This document shows positions 5,950 to 8,622 of a stretch of 8,622 bases of DNA, one piece after another. Both the position numbers and the translations under genes were made by a program. A model generated the notes under the pieces. The model did not search any database. It saw only the letters and a list, made by a program, of their open reading frames with translations, and was not told where the DNA came from. Positions within the stretch are counted from its first letter, which is position 1. The number at the start of each line of letters is the position of its first letter. Source of the stretch: Pseudomonadales bacterium (GTDB lineage Bacteria; Pseudomonadota; Gammaproteobacteria; Pseudomonadales; Azotimanducaceae); assembly GCA_029244465.1 (NCBI GenBank), contig JAQWQN010000074.1:1-8622 (forward strand). Reading direction: 5' to 3'.

Positions 5950-7161
5950 CTAATCGTCGTCCGAAATTAGCACTAAAGTACCTGTCGTTGACAAGCTACC
6001 ACCGGTACCGTTGACCACGCACGTACGTGCATTGGTCTGTTTCCCCTTATCCCCATTAACGCCATCTTCGGCGGTGCCGGACAATTGCCGATAAGCCTCG
6101 ATCAACAATGGCATGCCATACATACCGCTATGATTGAACGACAGCCCACCACCGTTGGTATTGATCGGCAAACGTCCACCAGGCGCGGCATGACCATCCT
6201 TCCAAAGTAGATGTCCTTCACCGGGTTTCGCTAACCCCAACATTTCTGCAGTCATCGCCGCCGTAATCGTAAAAGAGTCATAGATCTCAGCAAGCTCCAT
6301 ATCGGCTGGACCCAGTCCCGCCATGGTATAAGCCGCTTCCGCCGACTTATCAGCAGACGTCTTCGTAAAGTCTCCCATTTCCATCATATTGCCATGGCTC
6401 ATGCTTTCACCCGCGCCAGCGATCCAGACAGGTTTAGTCGAGAGTCGAGCAGCGATCTTGGGACTCACGACAAATATTGCACCGCCATGGTCAGCCACCA
6501 TGCAACAATGAAGAATGGTCAATGGCCAAGCAATCAGCCGCGACTCTTCGACTTGCTCAACGGTTATCGGACCGCCAAATGGATGTTTTTCCTTCGAGTA
6601 CATCGCGGCACGCGGGTTTAGCGTTGCCCAATCCCGAGTGACTTTAGCAACGTGTGCATAGTCTTCGCGTTTTGTGCCGAAACGATGCATGTGACGCACC
6701 ATTGCATGCGCATAGTTCGACGGCGCGCCACCAAGCCCATAGGCCATCGTCATCTCATGCGAGGGAGACGCGTTGCCAGCACCGCGTCCGTAGTTGCCGC
6801 CGCCACTGCCTATTTTTCGCGCTGAGTGACCGTTTTCGCCATGCGAAACCAGAGCGATATCAATAATTCCTGAATAGATCGCTGCCGCTGCATGATGCAC
6901 ATGCATTTCGAAAGAGCATCCGCCGACCGCTGTCGTATCGATGTATTTCGGTGTGATACCAAGGTGTTCACAAAGCTCGGTTGACCAACCTGTGGAAAAA
7001 ACACCGTCGATCTTTGCGATCGGGATGCCCGTCTGATCACTGAGGTTTTTGATCGCTTCTATGTGAAGTTGTAAGGCGGTTGCCGGTTCTTCGAGAAAAC
7101 CAATTTGGTTCGCCTCGGCAGCCCCAACAATTGCCGCTGATTTATAGAGTTGTCCTGGCAT
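5950..7161 (-). CDS. Thiolase-superfamily protein, SCP-x/Ltp type (lipid-transfer-like acyl-CoA thiolase or aldolase)
   Basis: This is a 403-residue cytosolic thiolase-fold protein acting on CoA esters. Two ATGs are possible: 7185 (411 residues) and 7161. I chose 7161 because GGGAG (7173-7169) stands 7 bases before it, it opens into MPGQLYKSAAIVGAAE, a normal thiolase N-terminus, and it removes an overlap with the upstream gene. In this numbering, AVGGCSFEMHVHHAAAAI (78-95) is the nucleophile-loop region with C82. AEIYDSFTITAAMTAEMLGL (291-310) and NTNGGGLSFNHSGMYG (334-349, H344) are typical of the SCP-x/Ltp branch, and CVVNGTGG (381-388) forms the last catalytic loop. C82 appears one residue off the classical nucleophile position when aligned by eye, so thiolytic activity is uncertain. 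The Y294 and H344 motifs also suit a Ltp2-like retro-aldolase. The stop of the DUF35 gene is 2 bases upstream; such proteins often need a DUF35 partner. It probably performs the final carbon-carbon cleavage of the pathway; the substrate is unknown. Confidence 0.83.
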   Translation of the reverse strand: MPGQLYKSAAIVGAAEANQIGFLEEPATALQLHIEAIKNLSDQTGIPIAKIDGVFSTGWSTELCEHLGITPKYIDTTAVGGCSFEMHVHHAAAAIYSGIIDIALVSHGENGHSARKIGSGGGNYGRGAGNASPSHEMTMAYGLGGAPSNYAHAMVRHMHRFGTKREDYAHVAKVTRDWATLNPRAAMYSKEKHPFGGPITVEQVEESRLIAWPLTILHCCMVADHGGAIFVVSPKIAARLSTKPVWIAGAGESMSHGNMMEMGDFTKTSADKSAEAAYTMAGLGPADMELAEIYDSFTITAAMTAEMLGLAKPGEGHLLWKDGHAAPGGRLPINTNGGGLSFNHSGMYGMPLLIEAYRQLSGTAEDGVNGDKGKQTNARTCVVNGTGGSLSTTGTLVLISDDD

Positions 7162-7163
7162 CG

Positions 7164-7580
7164 TTACGCTCCCACCACACGCCAATAGGGAATGAACGTA
7201 TCATCATTCGCCTGTTCAAATTCGACCCGCACCTGCGCGCCTATCCCAATTGCTTCGGGTTTTTCTGGATCCACGCCGCGCAAAACAGTCAGCATGCGAT
7301 CTCCCTCAAGTAAATCTATGTAGGCAGTAACGTACGGCGCGTGCTCTGACCAAGGCCCAAAGACCATATGCTGAACAGCAAAAGTATAGATCCTGCCTTC
7401 ACCACTCCCCTCAATCCACTCTAAGTTAGTCGAATGGCAAGTCGGGCAAATATGTCTTGGGTACCAATGGACCCGGTTGCAGTCGATGCATCGCGGCAAC
7501 ATCAATTTGCCCTCTTTCGCGCCGTCCCAAAATGGACGCGTATGAATTCCCCGCCGTGGGATCGGTAGTTCGTAAGCCAA
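7164..7580 (-). CDS. DUF35 zinc-ribbon / OB-fold acyl-CoA-binding protein (ChsH2-like domain)
   Basis: This 138-residue protein has the two-part architecture of the DUF35 family. A helix with RPFWDGAKEGKLMLPRC (15-31) leads into a rubredoxin-like zinc ribbon with C31-x2-C34 and C45-x2-C48, followed by an OB-fold (about 55-135, GRIYTFAVQHMVFGP and APYVTAYIDL). These proteins bind acyl-CoA and act as obligate partners of thiolase-like enzymes, for example the DUF35 domain of ChsH2 with the steroid aldolase Ltp2. The gene directly precedes the thiolase-like gene (2-base gap), which supports a complex. The start is a TTG at 7580-7578, backed by a strong AGGAG six bases upstream; the reading frame before it does not offer a better start. 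It lies 48 bases after the hydratase gene. All four zinc ligands are intact and the length is normal for a stand-alone DUF35 protein. Family identity is secure; the acyl substrate is not known. Confidence 0.9.
   Translation of the reverse strand: MAYELPIPRRGIHTRPFWDGAKEGKLMLPRCIDCNRVHWYPRHICPTCHSTNLEWIEGSGEGRIYTFAVQHMVFGPWSEHAPYVTAYIDLLEGDRMLTVLRGVDPEKPEAIGIGAQVRVEFEQANDDTFIPYWRVVGA
7169..7173 (-). promoter_or_regulatory. Shine-Dalgarno site that decides the thiolase-like start
   Basis: GGGAG is read on the minus strand within the last codons of the DUF35 gene, 7 bases before the ATG at 7161. The alternative ATG at 7185 has no comparable site. Its placement inside the upstream gene suggests coupled translation of the two partner proteins. 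Confidence 0.65.
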
Positions 7581-7586
7581 TTTATT

Positions 7587-7591
7587 CTCCT
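7587..7591 (-). promoter_or_regulatory. Shine-Dalgarno site supporting a TTG start for the DUF35 gene
   Basis: AGGAG on the minus strand sits six bases before the TTG at 7580. The ideal sequence and spacing explain how a weak start codon is used. Confidence 0.75.
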
Positions 7592-7628
7592 AAATGTGCG
7601 ACATCCCAAATCGAACCGGGAAGTGTAA

Positions 7629-8417
7629 CTAAACGTCCAGGTTGAAGACAGGCTCGCGCTTCTCGAGAAATGCGCGCATGCCTTCCTTCGAATCAGCGGT
7701 ACCACGCGTCAGATGCACTGCCGCCCGCTCGTCTTGTATAGACTGTTGCAAGCTCTTTGATTCAAATCCAACAATTGTGTCCAGCACACCTTTAACGGCT
7801 AGGCGCGGCTGCTTTGCGAGTGCCTCGCCTAACGCCTGAGCTTGAGCTTTAATCTCACTCACTGGGTAGATCGCACTCACCAGACCCACTCGCAATGCTT
7901 CTTCTCCTGATATTTTGCGGCCCCGCAAGATCATATCTAGCGCAACGTCTCGACCGACCACTCGGGGCAAACGCGCCGAGCCACCCCAGGCGGGCACAGC
8001 ACCAAGATCCATCTCTGGCAAACCAATCTGGGCATCGGCTGTTGCCGCGATCCTGAAGTGACACGCCAGAGGCAGCTCCAGTCCGCCACCAAGACAATAG
8101 CCAAACAATGTCGCGATGCTGGGCTTGCCCAGAGTCTCAATCAGGTTCAACACTCGCAACCGTTGATCAAGTACCGCATCCGACGACCCTAGACGTTGCA
8201 CGCCTTCTGGAAACTGCTTTAAATTCATGCCAACAGAGAAATGAGCCTCTCCCTCTGCGGTAAACACCAAAGCCCGGACGCTATCGTCGGCCCCGAGTTC
8301 AGGGACGACACGTTCAAGCGCATCCATGTAATCCAGAGTCATTCGATTGTAGGGCGCATCGTTATTGCAAAGCGTCGCCACGTGATTTTTCACCCGGACA
8401 TTCAGTGCATCACTCAT
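7629..8417 (-). CDS. Enoyl-CoA hydratase/isomerase (crotonase) family protein
   Basis: This 262-residue cytosolic crotonase-fold enzyme is of normal family length. It most likely adds water across a 2-enoyl-CoA to give a 3-hydroxyacyl-CoA. The first oxyanion-hole segment is HFSVGMNLKQF (59-69), a variant of the usual F-x-A-G-x-D-L. The second is GYCLGGGLELPLACHFRIA (106-124), with E114 as the first catalytic Glu. LPEMDLGAVPAWGG (133-146) supplies E135 as the second, so both glutamates of true hydratases are present. The C-terminal helices end in TADSKEGMRAFLEKREPVF (about 240-258), the common crotonase tail. The asparagine in GMNL, where aspartate is usual, is a small oddity. The ATG is backed by AGGTGAGGA (8429-8421). 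Downstream on the same strand are the DUF35 and thiolase-like genes (48-base gap to the first), giving a hydration-then-cleavage order. The substrate could be a fatty, aromatic or steroid-derived acyl-CoA; another crotonase reaction is possible. Confidence 0.88.
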   Translation of the reverse strand: MSDALNVRVKNHVATLCNNDAPYNRMTLDYMDALERVVPELGADDSVRALVFTAEGEAHFSVGMNLKQFPEGVQRLGSSDAVLDQRLRVLNLIETLGKPSIATLFGYCLGGGLELPLACHFRIAATADAQIGLPEMDLGAVPAWGGSARLPRVVGRDVALDMILRGRKISGEEALRVGLVSAIYPVSEIKAQAQALGEALAKQPRLAVKGVLDTIVGFESKSLQQSIQDERAAVHLTRGTADSKEGMRAFLEKREPVFNLDV

Positions 8418-8465
8418 GATTCCTCACCTAGTAGTTCTAAGATTTTTTGCTCGCAGTCAGCAGGC

Positions 8466-8622
8466 TCATTGGCCAAGAATCACAGCCTCCTGATCCTTGG
8501 GTACATAAAAGTAGGCGCCAGGACGAAAATCGTAGCCTAGATCACCCAGCAGCCGCCTCTGTCTAGGGCTAGCCCGTTGTGCGACATCTGGAACGCTCTC
8601 GTGATCATAGCTTCGCACCCAC
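8466..8622 (-). CDS. 3' end of an unidentified gene (51 C-terminal residues)
   Basis: This frame is open from the right edge to a TGA at 8468-8466 and encodes WVRSYDHESVPDVAQRASPR followed by QRRLLGDLGYDFRPGAYFYV and PKDQEAVILGQ. The other two minus frames stop within the segment, and the composition looks like real protein. It ends 48 bases before the enoyl-CoA hydratase start on the same strand, so it is probably the upstream member of that operon. I cannot assign a family with confidence. The pattern VP...A...SPRQRRLLG...G faintly recalls the C-terminus of phytanoyl-CoA dioxygenase-like oxygenases, which would fit a CoA-ester degradation cluster, but this is only a visual resemblance. Confidence 0.6.
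   Translation of the reverse strand, partial: WVRSYDHESVPDVAQRASPRQRRLLGDLGYDFRPGAYFYVPKDQEAVILGQ

Noticed and set aside
7162..7185. Upstream ATG at 7185 as the thiolase-like start
   Set aside because: It adds eight residues (MACGGSVT) outside the usual thiolase N-terminus, overlaps the DUF35 gene and lacks a Shine-Dalgarno sequence, whereas the ATG at 7161 has GGGAG at good spacing.
8241..8540. 99-residue plus-strand open frame spanning the hydratase start
   Set aside because: It is antisense to the hydratase N-terminus and the upstream gene end, with no family features.

Overview
The window reads as a chromosomal segment of a proteobacterium, most likely a marine-type gammaproteobacterium. 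This is an inference from gene content: a Bax-type glucosaminidase coupled to a secreted NodB-domain deacetylase, and an acyl-CoA catabolic cluster of enoyl-CoA hydratase, DUF35 protein and SCP-x-type thiolase. No rRNA or other marker is present to settle it. Coding density is very high and nearly every gene is full length. There is no tRNA, rRNA, CRISPR array, transposase or integrase.

Layout. (1) Positions 1-208, minus: the N-terminal part of a PadR-family repressor, cut by the window edge. It is preceded by a good sigma-70 promoter buried in an 18-bp-arm perfect palindrome plus one extra half-site, a textbook layout for autoregulation. (2) 368-1597 and 1653-2942, minus: an Eis-like GNAT acetyltransferase and, upstream of it on the same strand, an AmpG/RhtX-like 12-helix MFS permease. 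(3) 2984-5935, plus, divergent from the permease: a tight three-gene unit. It holds a mandelate-racemase-group enolase superfamily enzyme, a Bax-like glucosaminidase (TTG start, 7 nt downstream) and an exported polysaccharide deacetylase (ATGA overlap). Two perfect hairpins in tandem sit in the last codons of the deacetylase. (4) 5950-8622, minus and convergent: an operon read right to left. It holds the 3' end of an unidentified gene, an enoyl-CoA hydratase, a DUF35 zinc-ribbon/OB-fold protein (TTG start behind AGGAG), and a thiolase-like protein whose start is fixed by a GGGAG site inside the end of the DUF35 gene.

How the parts may work together. The right-hand operon has the composition of a CoA-thioester hydration and carbon-carbon cleavage module: the hydratase makes a 3-hydroxyacyl-CoA, and the thiolase-like protein with its DUF35 partner cleaves it by a retro-aldol or thiolytic step, as in steroid side-chain degradation (Ltp2-ChsH2). 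The middle region pairs a muropeptide-type permease with cell-wall-glycan-acting enzymes and an acid-sugar-type enolase superfamily enzyme. A cell-wall glycan salvage or remodelling locus is possible, but that is a hypothesis. The most structurally unusual items are the PadR operator array and the paired hairpins at the convergent junction. I see no clear evidence for a wholly undescribed system.
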